Shown: positions 17,424 through 26,646, counted from the first letter of the stretch. The stretch is 64,000 nt of DNA from Tropicimonas isoalkanivorans (GCF_900112335.1 NZ_FOLG01000003.1:62001-126000); one strand, 5' to 3'. Made by a program: numbers and translations. The notes: generated by a model not told the origin, from the sequence alone.

Positions 17424-18715
17424 CGCTCGAATTCGCCTCCTGCCTGCTCACCCTGTTCTTCCTCGCCGGGATCGGGACGCCGGTCGCCTATTCCATTCTG
17501 CTGGCGTCCATCGTCTACCTCGCCGTGGCCGGTCAAAGCATCGGGGTCGCCGGCAAGATCCTGATGGACGGGCTGTACCAAAGCTTCATCCTGCTGGCGG
17601 TGCCGCTCTTCATCGTCGCGGCCAACATCATGAACGCCGGCACCATCAGCGACCGGCTCCTAAGGTTCTGCATAGGGCTGGTTGGCCGCTTCCGTGGCGG
17701 GATGGGACATGTCAATGTCGTGGCCTCACTGATCTTTTCCGGCATGTCCGGGTCTGCCGTCGCTGACGCGGCCGGCATCGGCAAGATCGTCATCGACATG
17801 ATGGTCAAGTCCGGCCACTACACCCGGGGATACGCGGCGGCGATCACCGCGGCCTCGGCCACGATCGGCCCGATCATTCCGCCCTCGATCCCGATGGTGC
17901 TTTATGCACTGGTGTCAAACACTTCCATCGGCTTCCTGTTCCTCGGCGGCATCATCCCGGGGCTGTTCATGGGAGCTGTCCTGATGGCGATGAACTACTT
18001 CATCGCGACGCGGCGGAACTTCGGGATTGAAGACGCCGTTCCGCTGTCGGAACTGCCCCGGTTGACGTTCAACGCCTTCCCGGCGCTGTTGATGCCCGCC
18101 ATCCTGCTTTACGGCATCTATGGCGGCGTCACCACGCCCACGGAAGCAGCGGCGGTGGCGGCGTTCTATGCCCTTCTCTTGGCCGCGCTCTTCTACCGCG
18201 CGCTGTCGCTGCGTGCTTTCTACCGCATACTGGTCGAAAGCGCCCGGTCTTCGGCGGCGGTCGGCCTCGTGATCGGCGGCGCGCTGATCCTGAATTACAT
18301 CGTCGCCTCCGAGAACATTCCGAACATGATGGCGAATGCCCTGGTCGGGCTGGACGTCTCCCCCCTCGTCTTCCTCATCGGGGTCAACATCCTGATCCTG
18401 CTGCTGGGCTGCCTGCTAGACGCGACGACGATCATTCTTGTCATCATCCCGCTCTTTTTGCCGAGCTGTCAGACGCTCGGCATCGACCTCGTTCATTTCG
18501 GGGTCGTCGCCGTCGTCAATTGCATGATCGGGCTGATCACGCCCCCTTACGGCATCCTCCTGTTCGTCATCAACGCGGTCACACGCATTCCGTTGGGCGA
18601 AATCATCCGGGAGGTTCTGCCTTTCCTATTCGTTCTGATCCTCGCGCTGCTGGTGCTGATCCTTTTTCCGGACCTGGTGCTCTTTCTTCCGCGGCAGCTT
18701 GGCTATCAGGGCTGA
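17420..18715 (+). CDS. TRAP transporter large permease (DctM family)
   Basis: This is a 431-residue polytopic membrane protein with the DctM signatures GMSGSAVADAAGIG and IGPIIPPSIPMVLYA near residues 110 and 155, and LGCLLDATTIILVIIPLF later. It forms the translocation pathway of the TRAP importer. It is translationally coupled to the small subunit by ATGA at 17420-17423 and followed after 21 bases by the AroE-like gene, so uptake and first oxidation are co-expressed. Confidence 0.93.
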   Translation: MTLEFASCLLTLFFLAGIGTPVAYSILLASIVYLAVAGQSIGVAGKILMDGLYQSFILLAVPLFIVAANIMNAGTISDRLLRFCIGLVGRFRGGMGHVNVVASLIFSGMSGSAVADAAGIGKIVIDMMVKSGHYTRGYAAAITAASATIGPIIPPSIPMVLYALVSNTSIGFLFLGGIIPGLFMGAVLMAMNYFIATRRNFGIEDAVPLSELPRLTFNAFPALLMPAILLYGIYGGVTTPTEAAAVAAFYALLLAALFYRALSLRAFYRILVESARSSAAVGLVIGGALILNYIVASENIPNMMANALVGLDVSPLVFLIGVNILILLLGCLLDATTIILVIIPLFLPSCQTLGIDLVHFGVVAVVNCMIGLITPPYGILLFVINAVTRIPLGEIIREVLPFLFVLILALLVLILFPDLVLFLPRQLGYQG

Positions 18716-18736
18716 CCTACCGCGCAAGGAGCGACC

Positions 18737-19576
18737 ATGACGAAGATCCGGCTGGGATTGATTGGGGACAACATCAAGGCCTCGCGGGCGCCGGCGCTGC
18801 ACCGCTACTGCGGGGAGATGACCGGTCTCGACGTGAGCTACGACCTTTTTATCCCCAAAGACATGGGGCTCACCTTCAACGAGGTGTTCGAGCATGTTCG
18901 CGACGCCGGTCTGACCGGGGTGAACGTCACCCTGCCCTATAAGGAACGGGTCGTCGCTAAGGTCACGGTCGACGACCGGGACATCGCTCGCATTGGGTCT
19001 GTCAATACAGTCAAATTTCCCGCCGAGGGGCCGAAGGGCAACAACACCGATTTCACCGGGTTCATGAGCGCCTGGCGTCACACCTTCGGCACGGCGGAGC
19101 CCGGCTCGGTGGTGATGTTCGGCGCTGGCGGGGTCGGCAAAGCAATCGCATTCGCCCTGAAACGGCTCGGCGCGCGGGAGATCGTTTTCATTGAACCGGA
19201 CACGACGAAGGCGCGGGCGTTGATCGACAATCTGAACACAGGCGCCGGCGAGAGCGTGGCGCGAGCCGGCACGCTTGCGGACCTTTCCGCCGCTGACGGG
19301 GTCGTCAATGCCACCCCCCTCGGCATGGTCGGCTACGGCGGAACACCGGTTCCAGAAGGGACCTTTCCGACGGCCCGCTGGGCATTCGACGCCGTCTACA
19401 CGCCCGTCGACACCCCCTTCAAGGCGCAGGCTGAGGCCGCTGGGGCGGCGTTCCTCTCGGGGTACGAGCTCTATTATTTCCAGGGCGTGGATGCCTTCGA
19501 GATATTCACCGGCGTCCCCGTATCCGATCACGACGCCCTTCGACGCCGTCTTGCGGCCGATACCGCGCCCGCGTGA
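18737..19576 (+). CDS. Shikimate/quinate dehydrogenase-like protein (AroE family)
   Basis: This 279-residue AroE-family protein keeps the catalytic Lys69 (NVTLPYKE) and Asp105 (NNTDFTGF) and a Rossmann GAGGVGKA at 129-136. The substrate motif is ASRAPALH: the first serine (S16) remains, but the second serine of biosynthetic AroE is Ala18. After the second Rossmann strand it reads FIEPDTTKAR rather than an NRT-type NADP loop, suggesting NAD use, as in catabolic quinate/shikimate dehydrogenases. Its place at the end of a TRAP operon also argues for catabolism. A substrate other than shikimate is possible. Confidence 0.85.
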   Translation: MTKIRLGLIGDNIKASRAPALHRYCGEMTGLDVSYDLFIPKDMGLTFNEVFEHVRDAGLTGVNVTLPYKERVVAKVTVDDRDIARIGSVNTVKFPAEGPKGNNTDFTGFMSAWRHTFGTAEPGSVVMFGAGGVGKAIAFALKRLGAREIVFIEPDTTKARALIDNLNTGAGESVARAGTLADLSAADGVVNATPLGMVGYGGTPVPEGTFPTARWAFDAVYTPVDTPFKAQAEAAGAAFLSGYELYYFQGVDAFEIFTGVPVSDHDALRRRLAADTAPA

Positions 19577-19668
19577 TCCTGCAGGTGTAGTGTGCCCCCC
19601 ACCGAATGCACGGCGAGAAAACGCTGAATAAAACAGGAAGCCTACGTGGCCCAGTTCAAGCTGTGGAC

Positions 19669-19734
19669 GAAGGGGTGCACACCGACGCCCCTCCGGCCCC
19701 TTCGCAACGGATACGACGATCTCCTCGTCGTCAG
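19669..19734. terminator. Hairpins between convergent AroE-like and TIM-barrel genes (weak terminator candidate)
   Basis: Two inverted repeats fall in this gap: GAAGGGG (19669-19675) with CCCCTTC (19697-19703), and ACGACGA (19713-19719) with TCGTCGT (19725-19731) around a five-base loop. There is no T-run, so rho-independent activity is doubtful. The convergent position is the main support. Confidence 0.3.
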
Positions 19735-20525
19735 GCGACGCTCACCGCCCTGGCAATGTAGTCCATACTCTCCTTCAGAGCAGCCTGCGGGTTCGGGAGT
19801 TCCTGCACCTCCCTGGCGAAGGGCTCGAAGGAGAAGGGTCCGGTGTATCCGCGATCAAGCAGCATCTTGATCTGCGGCACGTTTGCCAAGCGGTCCTGCA
19901 CGTCCACGAGGACGCGGTGATCGTCCAGCATTTGGTCGACTGCGACATCAGGATCAGCGACGCCGGAGATGTGCACCAGTCCGGTCCAGTCCGGAAAGAG
20001 CTCCGTTTCGCCCGCAAGATGGTGGTGGAAGGTGTCATGCACCAGCTTGTAGACACCCTCACCGCCGGCGGCCTCGATCGCTTTTACCGCCTCCGCCTTT
20101 CTGCGCAGCGACGAGACAGGGAAGCCCAGCGGCTCCACAAGTCCGGTCAGTCCGCGCTCCTCCAAGATCGGCGCCATTTCCTTCAACGCCGTCACAAGGC
20201 TGTCCGTGCCAACCGGCGTGCCGTCGTTCAGCGGACACATGACCAACGCCTTCGCCCCGCAGGCCTTGGCATAGTCGGCCATCCCGACCGCCCGCTCCGG
20301 CAGATCGCCGGACCAGACGTTGAATGGATAGAGCGCGTTTATCGACAGGATCTCAACGCCGGCCACATCGGCGGCGGCCCTCAGGTCGTCCGGGGTGGCG
20401 GTGCTGATGACGTCGGGCATGTCGTTGCGGACCTCCACCTTATCGCAGCACAGCCGGCGAGCCAGCGCGAAGAAATCGTCGACGGAGAGTTCCGGCACCG
20501 CGATGTGGTTGATGGCGAATTTCAT
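19731..20525 (-). CDS. IolI-like TIM barrel isomerase/epimerase
   Basis: The 264-residue AP-endonuclease-2-type TIM barrel resembles Bacillus 2-keto-myo-inositol isomerase IolI. It shares the KVEVRNDMP opening strand motif, a SINALYPFNVW loop, a VEPLGFP strand, KLVHDTFHHH and a final FSFEPF strand, supplying Glu, Asp, His and Glu metal ligands. The ATG at 20525 opens with MKFAINHIAVPEL; the longer frame upstream is noise. It would act on a keto-cyclitol or keto-sugar. It is the last gene of a leftward series with the inositol-type ABC importer, which fits an inosose-like substrate. Confidence 0.83.
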   Translation of the reverse strand: MKFAINHIAVPELSVDDFFALARRLCCDKVEVRNDMPDVISTATPDDLRAAADVAGVEILSINALYPFNVWSGDLPERAVGMADYAKACGAKALVMCPLNDGTPVGTDSLVTALKEMAPILEERGLTGLVEPLGFPVSSLRRKAEAVKAIEAAGGEGVYKLVHDTFHHHLAGETELFPDWTGLVHISGVADPDVAVDQMLDDHRVLVDVQDRLANVPQIKMLLDRGYTGPFSFEPFAREVQELPNPQAALKESMDYIARAVSVA

Positions 20526-20575
20526 TGGGCCTCTCAAATATCGAGGGTCGGCCGGAGCCGCGGGGAACGATGGGG

Positions 20576-20785
20576 TCAGTCCCGCCCGCCATCCCGCTCC
20601 TCGCCTCCGGTCGGATCGAACGTGACGAACAGGCGGTAGGCGGCGTAGATCCCGGCGGACAGGAAGATAATCGCAAACCCAACGGAGCCGGAGGCGAGTT
20701 CGAACAGCCCCCAACCGATTGCGATGGCCGTCACGGCCAGGCGCACCCAAAGCGGGCGGAAGAAGGGGATATCGAAGTCGAACAT
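20576..20785 (-). CDS. Small two-helix membrane protein (DUF3329-like)
   Basis: The 69-residue product begins MFDFDIPFFRPLWVR, has two hydrophobic helices (about 15-32 and 36-55) and a charged C-terminal tail. This pattern matches small inner-membrane proteins of the DUF3329 type common in Rhodobacterales; the function is unknown. It lies between the ABC importer operon and the IolI-like gene on the same strand. The start at 20785 is chosen because the protein proper begins there. Confidence 0.75.
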   Translation of the reverse strand: MFDFDIPFFRPLWVRLAVTAIAIGWGLFELASGSVGFAIIFLSAGIYAAYRLFVTFDPTGGEERDGGRD

Positions 20786-20915
20786 CGCTTGGGATCCGAT
20801 TTGTCGGCGTGGAATGCTCACGGTCGTCCGAATGCCGTGCGGAAGAACGCACCCACGAACAAGCGCATTCGGGAGGGGGCCGGCCAGGGTCGTTCTGGCC
20901 GCGCCCCGCAATCGT

Positions 20916-21848
20916 TTACTTATACTGGTCCATGTTCTCGGTCGTGACCGGCTCGAAAGGGATCCAGATGTTCGTCGGGACCTCTTCACCGTTCACCATG
21001 GAGAGCGCAGCCTTCATGGCTTCCCCACCCTGACCGGTGCCGTTCTGGAAGACGGTCACATCCAGATCGCCGGCTTCCATCGCGGCCAGCCCGTCCGGGG
21101 TGGCGTCAATGCCGGCAACCACCACGTCCTCCTTCGCGACGCCGGCAGAGTTCATGGCCTGGATCGCACCGATTGCCATCTCGTCGTTGTTCGAGATCAC
21201 GGCGTCGAAGTCGAAGCCCATGGTCAGCCAGTTCGTCATGATATCCCGGCCCATTGTCCGCTCCCAACGGCCAGACTGCTTCTCGATGATCTCCATCCCC
21301 GTACAGGGCTCCTGAGAAATCACCTCTTCGACGGCTTCCGTGCGGAGGATCGTCGCCTCGTTTTCAAGCGGGCCCATGAGCAGGAGAACCTTGCCCTCGC
21401 CCCCGAGCGCTTCACAGACCGCCTCGGTCTCCAGCCGCGCGCCGTCTTTCTCGTCGGAGCCGACGAAGGTGGTACCGTCCGGAAGGTTCTCGTAGTCCAG
21501 CGGCGGATGGTTGACGTAGACGAGGGGAATCCCCGCCTCGACCGCAGCCTTCGTCATGGGAGGCGTCGCTGCGGCATCGACCGGGTTGACGATGATCGCA
21601 TCGACACCGTTCGCGATGAAGTTCTCGACCTGGTTGAGCTGCCGCGAAACTTCGAGCTGGGCATCTTCGACGGCGAGGGTCACGTCAGGATGCGTGTCGG
21701 CCTCCTTGCGAATGCCGTTGAGCACGATGGTGAGCCACGGGTTGTCGAAGCTGGTCATCGTGACGCCAACCTTCACTTCGGCCGCGGCCATCCCTGCCGA
21801 CAGGGCAAGTCCTCCGGCGAGGGATAGGGTAAGAATAGATTTTTTCAC
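20916..21848 (-). CDS. Sugar/cyclitol ABC transporter substrate-binding protein (IbpA/MocB-like)
   Basis: This is a 310-residue periplasmic type-I binding protein. The GTG at 21848, with GGAGG five bases upstream, gives a clean signal peptide ending AAAE. Motifs include TMTSFDNPW, GVDAIIVNPVD, ISNNDEMAIGA and GIDATPDGL, as in ribose/inositol/rhizopine binding proteins. The permease and ATPase genes lie just upstream in the same operon. A close paralogue is encoded at 25678-26625. Myo-inositol or a related cyclitol is the most likely ligand, inferred from family and neighbours. Confidence 0.88.
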   Translation of the reverse strand: MKKSILTLSLAGGLALSAGMAAAEVKVGVTMTSFDNPWLTIVLNGIRKEADTHPDVTLAVEDAQLEVSRQLNQVENFIANGVDAIIVNPVDAAATPPMTKAAVEAGIPLVYVNHPPLDYENLPDGTTFVGSDEKDGARLETEAVCEALGGEGKVLLLMGPLENEATILRTEAVEEVISQEPCTGMEIIEKQSGRWERTMGRDIMTNWLTMGFDFDAVISNNDEMAIGAIQAMNSAGVAKEDVVVAGIDATPDGLAAMEAGDLDVTVFQNGTGQGGEAMKAALSMVNGEEVPTNIWIPFEPVTTENMDQYK

Positions 21849-21901
21849 TTTTTCCTCCAATAGTTTAGTGGCGGGGCAACGTGCCCCGCCCTTCACGACA
21901 T

Positions 21902-22924
21902 TCAGTTTTTCGGGGTGCGCCGTTTCTGGCGATACGTGTCGGCGACAACGGCGGCGACGATGATCGCGCCCTTCATCATCTCCTGGTAGTACGCGTCCAG
22001 CCGGAGGAACGTGAAACCGGAGATGATCACGCCGAAGATGACCATGCCGATGGCCGTCCCGAGGATTGAACCACGCCCACCCTGCAGCGACGTGCCGCCG
22101 ATGACGGTCATCGCGATGGCGTCGAGTTCGTACATCAGCCCCATGCCAGCCTGGGCCGTCTGGCCACGGGCAGCGACGACGATGGCGGCCAGGGCCGAAA
22201 GCGTCCCGGCCACGACGTAGATCCGCACCAGTTGCTTCTCCACGTTAATGCCGGATACGCGGGCGGCCTGTTGGTTCGCACCGATCGCGTAGGTGAATTT
22301 GCCGTACCGGGTATATTTCATCGCCACGTAAAAGATCGCCGCGACGATGAGGAAAATGATGACCGGCATCATGCCCGAGCCGAAGAAGGCGAAGCTCTTC
22401 GTCGGGAAGGAGATCGGCTGCCCCTTCGTGTACCATTTGGCAAAGCCGCGGGCCGCCACCATCATGCCGAGCGTGGCGATGAATGGCGGGATCTTGGTGT
22501 AGGCGATCAGCCAGCCGTTGATGAAGCCAGCGATGGCCCCGACGACGAGGCCGATTGCAACCGGCACGATCACCGGCATGTCTGTCAGGGCCGGATAGAC
22601 GGCGCGGGCGTAGTCGCTCGACTGCGCAAAACTCATCGACACCATGGCCACGGCGCCGACGATGGAGCCGGAACTCAGGTCGATGCCGCCAGAGATGATG
22701 ACCTGCGTCACCCCCACAGCGATGATCCCGATCACCGACACCTGCAGGATCATGATCTTGAGCCGGGCCACGTTTCCGAGGAATGACTGCCCCTGGAAGA
22801 TCCAGCCCAGTATTTCAAAAACCAGCGCAATGCCGAACAGCACCAGCAAGATGTTGACTTCCGTCGGCAACCGCAGGGAGCTTCCCCTCCTCGCTGGTGC
22901 GACGTTTACGTCCTTCGTTGCCAT
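21902..22924 (-). CDS. Sugar/cyclitol ABC transporter permease (RbsC family)
   Basis: This is a 340-residue integral membrane protein with about eight to ten hydrophobic helices and the RbsC-family stretches SGGIDLSSGSIVGA, GLVVGAIAGFINGWLIAY and VIGGTSLQGGRGSILGT. It forms the channel of the importer with the adjacent ATPase and binding protein. It starts 18 bases after the ATPase gene with a GGGAGGAACG ribosome-binding site; 53 bases separate it from the binding-protein gene. Confidence 0.92.
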   Translation of the reverse strand: MATKDVNVAPARRGSSLRLPTEVNILLVLFGIALVFEILGWIFQGQSFLGNVARLKIMILQVSVIGIIAVGVTQVIISGGIDLSSGSIVGAVAMVSMSFAQSSDYARAVYPALTDMPVIVPVAIGLVVGAIAGFINGWLIAYTKIPPFIATLGMMVAARGFAKWYTKGQPISFPTKSFAFFGSGMMPVIIFLIVAAIFYVAMKYTRYGKFTYAIGANQQAARVSGINVEKQLVRIYVVAGTLSALAAIVVAARGQTAQAGMGLMYELDAIAMTVIGGTSLQGGRGSILGTAIGMVIFGVIISGFTFLRLDAYYQEMMKGAIIVAAVVADTYRQKRRTPKN

Positions 22925-22942
22925 GACGGCGTTCCTCCCGTT

Positions 22943-24472
22943 CTATTTTGCGGCCAGCTTCATGACGCTCACCTGGTCGGCCTCGGACCGATCCAGGAAG
23001 CCGCTGACATTTCCCTCGTGCATCACCATGATCCGGTCGGACATGCCGAGGACTTCGGGCAGTTCCGAGCTGATCATGAGAATGGCAACGCCCTGGCCGG
23101 CGAGTTGCGTGATGAGTCTGTGAATTTCCGATTTGGCCCCCACGTCGATGCCGCGGGTGGGCTCGTCCAGGATCAAGATCTTTGGGTTTGTCAGCAGCCA
23201 GCGCGCAATCAGAAGTTTCTGCTGATTACCGCCTGACAGGTTCTCCACGATCTCGCCGAGGCTCGGTGTCTTGATCCGCAGTTTTTCGACGTAGTCGTTG
23301 ACCAACTCCGTGATTTTGGCCTGCTGAACGAAACCCGTCTTGGTCACCATATCCCGGGTGACGAGCGCCATCTGGATGTTTTCGAGGCAGTCGAGGATCA
23401 GGAAGCAGCCGGATTCCTTGCGGTCTTCGGTCAGGAAAGCCATGCCATGTTCCATGGCGTCCGTCGGCGAACCGATGGTGACCGGCTTGCCATCGATCAC
23501 GATATTGCCCGTGGTGGCCGGCTTAACCCCGAACAGCGCTTCCGCGACTTCGGACCGCCCGGCGCCGACAAGACCGGCAAGGCCCAGGATCTCGCCGGCG
23601 CGAAGTTCGAAGGTGACATTGCGAAATTCGTTGCCACGGCCGAGGTTCCGAACCTCGAGGACCGGCTCCCCGATCTCGCAGGCGATCTTCGGAAACATGT
23701 CGGTGATCTCGCGGCCGACCATCATCCGTATCACGTCGTCGCGCGTGACGTTGGACGCCGGTTCCGTGCCCACGTACTGCCCGTCACGGAATACCGTGAG
23801 TTCGTCCGCGATCTCAAAGAGTTCGTCCATCTTGTGGGTGATGTAGACGATGCCCACGCCCTTGGATTTCAGGTCTCGGATGATGGTGAACAGATGGTCC
23901 ACCTCGCTTTCCGTGAGGGCGCTGGTGGGCTCGTCCATGATCAGGACGTCGGAGCTGTAGGAGACCGCCTTGGCGATCTCGATCATCTGTTTCTGCGCGA
24001 CGGTCAGGTCCCCCACCGTCGCTCTGGGATCGAGCGGAATGTTGAGGTCGTCGAACAGGGTCTGGGTCATCCGCCGCATGGTGGCGTGGTCGATCAGACC
24101 TCCCCGGCCCTTCGGTTCGCGCCGGATCCAGACGTTCTCGGCAACCGTCATCGTGTTCATCAGGTTAAGCTCCTGATGGATCATGGCGATGCCGGAATTC
24201 AACGCATCGATCGGCGTCTTGATGTCGATCGGTTCACCGGCAAAACGCACTTCGCCGCGATCCGGCTTGTAAATGCCGGCGATGATCTTCATCAGCGTCG
24301 ACTTTCCGGCGCCGTTCTCGCCCATTAGCGCGTGAACTGTTCCCGGCCGGATTCTCAGCTGGACATTGTCCAGCGCGACCACACCCGGAAACTCCTTGCG
24401 GACGTCATCGACCTCCAGGATGTACTCGCCGGTGTATGTCTTTCGAGCGGTACCTCCGCCTCCATCAAGCAT
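22943..24472 (-). CDS. Sugar/cyclitol ABC transporter ATP-binding protein (RbsA/MglA family, duplicated ATPase)
   Basis: The 509-residue protein holds two ABC ATPase halves. The first has Walker [10 protein letters not shown], a QMIEIAKA region standing in for the signature, and Walker [11 protein letters not shown]. The second has NLSGGNQQK and [13 protein letters not shown]; its Walker A region GLVGAGRSE is degenerate, as is usual in RbsA/MglA. The start at 24472 follows GGGAGAGGAACG and removes 90 unsupported residues of the longer frame. It is the first gene of the leftward importer operon and faces the 1.2 kb gap. Confidence 0.92.
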   Translation of the reverse strand: MLDGGGGTARKTYTGEYILEVDDVRKEFPGVVALDNVQLRIRPGTVHALMGENGAGKSTLMKIIAGIYKPDRGEVRFAGEPIDIKTPIDALNSGIAMIHQELNLMNTMTVAENVWIRREPKGRGGLIDHATMRRMTQTLFDDLNIPLDPRATVGDLTVAQKQMIEIAKAVSYSSDVLIMDEPTSALTESEVDHLFTIIRDLKSKGVGIVYITHKMDELFEIADELTVFRDGQYVGTEPASNVTRDDVIRMMVGREITDMFPKIACEIGEPVLEVRNLGRGNEFRNVTFELRAGEILGLAGLVGAGRSEVAEALFGVKPATTGNIVIDGKPVTIGSPTDAMEHGMAFLTEDRKESGCFLILDCLENIQMALVTRDMVTKTGFVQQAKITELVNDYVEKLRIKTPSLGEIVENLSGGNQQKLLIARWLLTNPKILILDEPTRGIDVGAKSEIHRLITQLAGQGVAILMISSELPEVLGMSDRIMVMHEGNVSGFLDRSEADQVSVMKLAAK

Positions 24473-25515
24473 CGTTCCTCTCCCTAGCCTGTCCCTGTAA
24501 GCCGACGATCTTATTCGAGAGGCGGGCCTCGCTTGCCGAGTGACCTCTCTTGGCACCTGTTTACGATTGCGAAACGGATCCCCGTTCGGGTCGCCGGACT
24601 GTTGAGCGTCGCCGGCACGCGCGCCCCGACCGGAATCGGGCGAGACACTGCGCCGGACGGGTCCGCATTCGATTTTCCGTGCACATCGTCTGATTCTCCC
24701 CCCCCCGCGCCGAAGCTTGTTTGAAATAAACATTCCATGCAATCATTCTGCAATACAAAATTCCCACTATCCGGGTATTCTGTTGGAGTCAGTGTGCGTT
24801 CCTCGCCCCACCGGAGGCGTTTGCGTGCATGAACAGGCCAAACTGGACGCGACGGGGACGTGTCACGACCGAACGCCGACAGGTCCGGGGGCCTCAGCCG
24901 AGCATCGGACGACGGATCGCAGACACCGAGGTGGGGCGATGTCCGTTCCGTGCCCAGGGGGCGGCGCAACCTGGGTTCGGGCTCGCCATTGCGACGGGCT
25001 TGGGCGCAGACGAAGATTTAAAGACGTTGTGAGCGGCTAGATGGAAAGCGCCCTCGCAGAGTGGTGAAGGTTGTTTTCTACCGCGGCGAAGGCGGCCGTA
25101 TGGATGGACGCTATTCCGCATAGTTGGGCGCGAAGGACCACAGCGTTCCTGAACAGACCGGTCGGGAAGTACAATTTCCGCTCCGGCGCACGTTCCGCCG
25201 CGCTTCCCCCAAAATTCACGGCCAGATGACGGTCAACTTACTTCCAGCCGCCGTGTGGCTGCGTGTGGGTTTCCATAGTGCGTTGCACTCCGGACCTTTC
25301 CAATCCGCCGAAGGTAGCCGTTCCCTTGGGCTCGTCACTGGCGGCGACCAGTGTCCCGCTCACTGATATTCCAGGCATCTGGGCGGGTAGGTCAATTTAG
25401 AGATGCGTTCGAGGGCGTCGCGATCGATCACGTCATTTCCGAGTGGTCCGGAGTCCGTCGGGTCAAGAAAACATGGCCGCAGACATGGTATCGCTAGCAG
25501 CATCGAGTCCCTCTT

Positions 25516-25535
25516 GCAAATTGGAATGAATTTGC
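25516..25535. promoter_or_regulatory. Inverted repeat GCAAATT-N6-AATTTGC upstream of second binding-protein gene
   Basis: Perfect 7-base arms at 25516-25522 and 25529-25535 are separated by six bases, about 140 bases before the start of the binding-protein gene. The form suits a dimeric repressor or activator site. Confidence 0.45.
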
Positions 25536-25546
25536 CATACTCCCCA

Positions 25547-25566
25547 AAAACGTACCAAAACGTTCG
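25547..25566. repeat. Tandem direct repeat AAAACGTNC with 10-base period
   Basis: AAAACGTACC is followed directly by AAAACGTTCG, so the motif AAAACGT recurs after one helical turn. It lies between the inverted repeat and the binding-protein gene and may be part of the same regulatory region. Confidence 0.4.
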
Positions 25567-25677
25567 AAATGATACCCCCGCCTTTCCGGTCGGGGAACGC
25601 TGAAAGGCTCTGGGCTCGGGGCCTCCGGAAATGACTTGCGGTGTGCCGGACACCAACCTTTGGGAGGAACCAAGACG

Positions 25678-26625
25678 ATGAAGAAGACCCTTATTGCCGC
25701 CACGGCAATGGCGACCTTGATGACATCCGCGGCTTCGGCAGAGACCATCGGAGTCACCATGGCACTGTTCGATGACAACTTCCTGACGGTTCTGCGCAAC
25801 GGCATGATCGATATGGCCGACAATATGGAAGGCGTCGAACTGCAGGTCGAGGACGCCCAGAACGACGTCGCCAAACAGCTCAATCAGATCAACAACTTCA
25901 TCGCGAGCGGCGTTGACGCCGTCATCGTGAACCCGGTGGACACCTCGGCCACTCAGGCGATGACCAGCGCCGCCGAAGCCGCTGGCATTCCTCTCGTCTA
26001 CGTCAACCGCGAACCCATCAACGTGGACACCCTGCCCGACAACCAGGCATTCGTCGCCTCCGACGAGCGTGAATCCGGCACTCTCGAGACGTTAGAGGTC
26101 TGCAAAATCCTCGCCGAGAAAGGCAAGGACCCGGCCAACGTCTATGTCATGATGGGCGAACTGTCGAACCAGGCCGCCATGCAGCGCACCGCGGACATTC
26201 ACGACGTCATCGAAGCGGGGGACTGCGCCGTCGAACTGAACATCCTGGACGAGCAGACAGCGCTCTGGATGCGGGACAGGGCTCAGGACCTGATGACGAA
26301 CTGGCTGACGACGGGCGAGCCGTTCGACGCGGTCATCTCCAACAACGACGAAATGGCCATTGGCGCGATCCTGTCGATGAAGGCCAACGGAATTGACATG
26401 GACGACGTGGTGGTCGGCGGGATCGACGCGACCGTTGACGGCCTGGCGGCCATGGCCGCCGGCGACCTCGACGTGACGGTGTTCCAGGACGCCGCAGGAC
26501 AAGGTGCAGGGGCGCTCAATGCAGCTCTGTCTCTGTCCCGTGGCGAGGACGTCGAGCAGAAGGTGTACGTTCCCTTCCAGCTGGTCACCCCGGAGAACAT
26601 GGCCGAGTTCACGACGAAGAACTGA
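25678..26625 (+). CDS. Second sugar/cyclitol ABC substrate-binding protein, paralogue of the operon copy
   Basis: The 315-residue periplasmic binding protein has a signal peptide ending SAASAE and the same landmark motifs as the paralogue at 20916-21848: QLNQINNFIASGVDAVIVNPVD, ISNNDEMAIGA and GIDATVDGL. It stands alone with no membrane or ATPase partner, so it probably feeds the permease/ATPase encoded at 21902-24472 with a different but related ligand. GGGAGGAACC precedes the ATG and a good terminator follows. Confidence 0.9.
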   Translation: MKKTLIAATAMATLMTSAASAETIGVTMALFDDNFLTVLRNGMIDMADNMEGVELQVEDAQNDVAKQLNQINNFIASGVDAVIVNPVDTSATQAMTSAAEAAGIPLVYVNREPINVDTLPDNQAFVASDERESGTLETLEVCKILAEKGKDPANVYVMMGELSNQAAMQRTADIHDVIEAGDCAVELNILDEQTALWMRDRAQDLMTNWLTTGEPFDAVISNNDEMAIGAILSMKANGIDMDDVVVGGIDATVDGLAAMAAGDLDVTVFQDAAGQGAGALNAALSLSRGEDVEQKVYVPFQLVTPENMAEFTTKN

Positions 26626-26646
26626 AGCCCTACCGTCCAAAATTTC

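Larger units (their letters stand above)
24473..25677. other. 1.2 kb gene-free region between divergent importer operon and second binding-protein gene
   Basis: No open frame here has recognisable protein character; frames up to about 150 codons on both strands are low-complexity and lack ribosome-binding sites. Composition is uneven, with an AT-rich patch near 24718-24785. The right end holds an inverted repeat and a tandem repeat (separate entries) that probably belong to the promoter of the second binding-protein gene. The rest could be decayed coding DNA or hold an unrecognised small RNA. Confidence 0.6.

Noticed and set aside
19646-19870. 74-codon plus-strand frame between the AroE-like and IolI-like genes
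   Set aside because: It runs into the IolI-like gene on the opposite strand and has no conserved features.
24511-24969. 152-codon minus-strand frame in the 1.2 kb gap
   Set aside because: It has no recognisable fold, no ribosome-binding site and biased Arg/Pro/Ser content. The rest of the gap is equally gene-poor.
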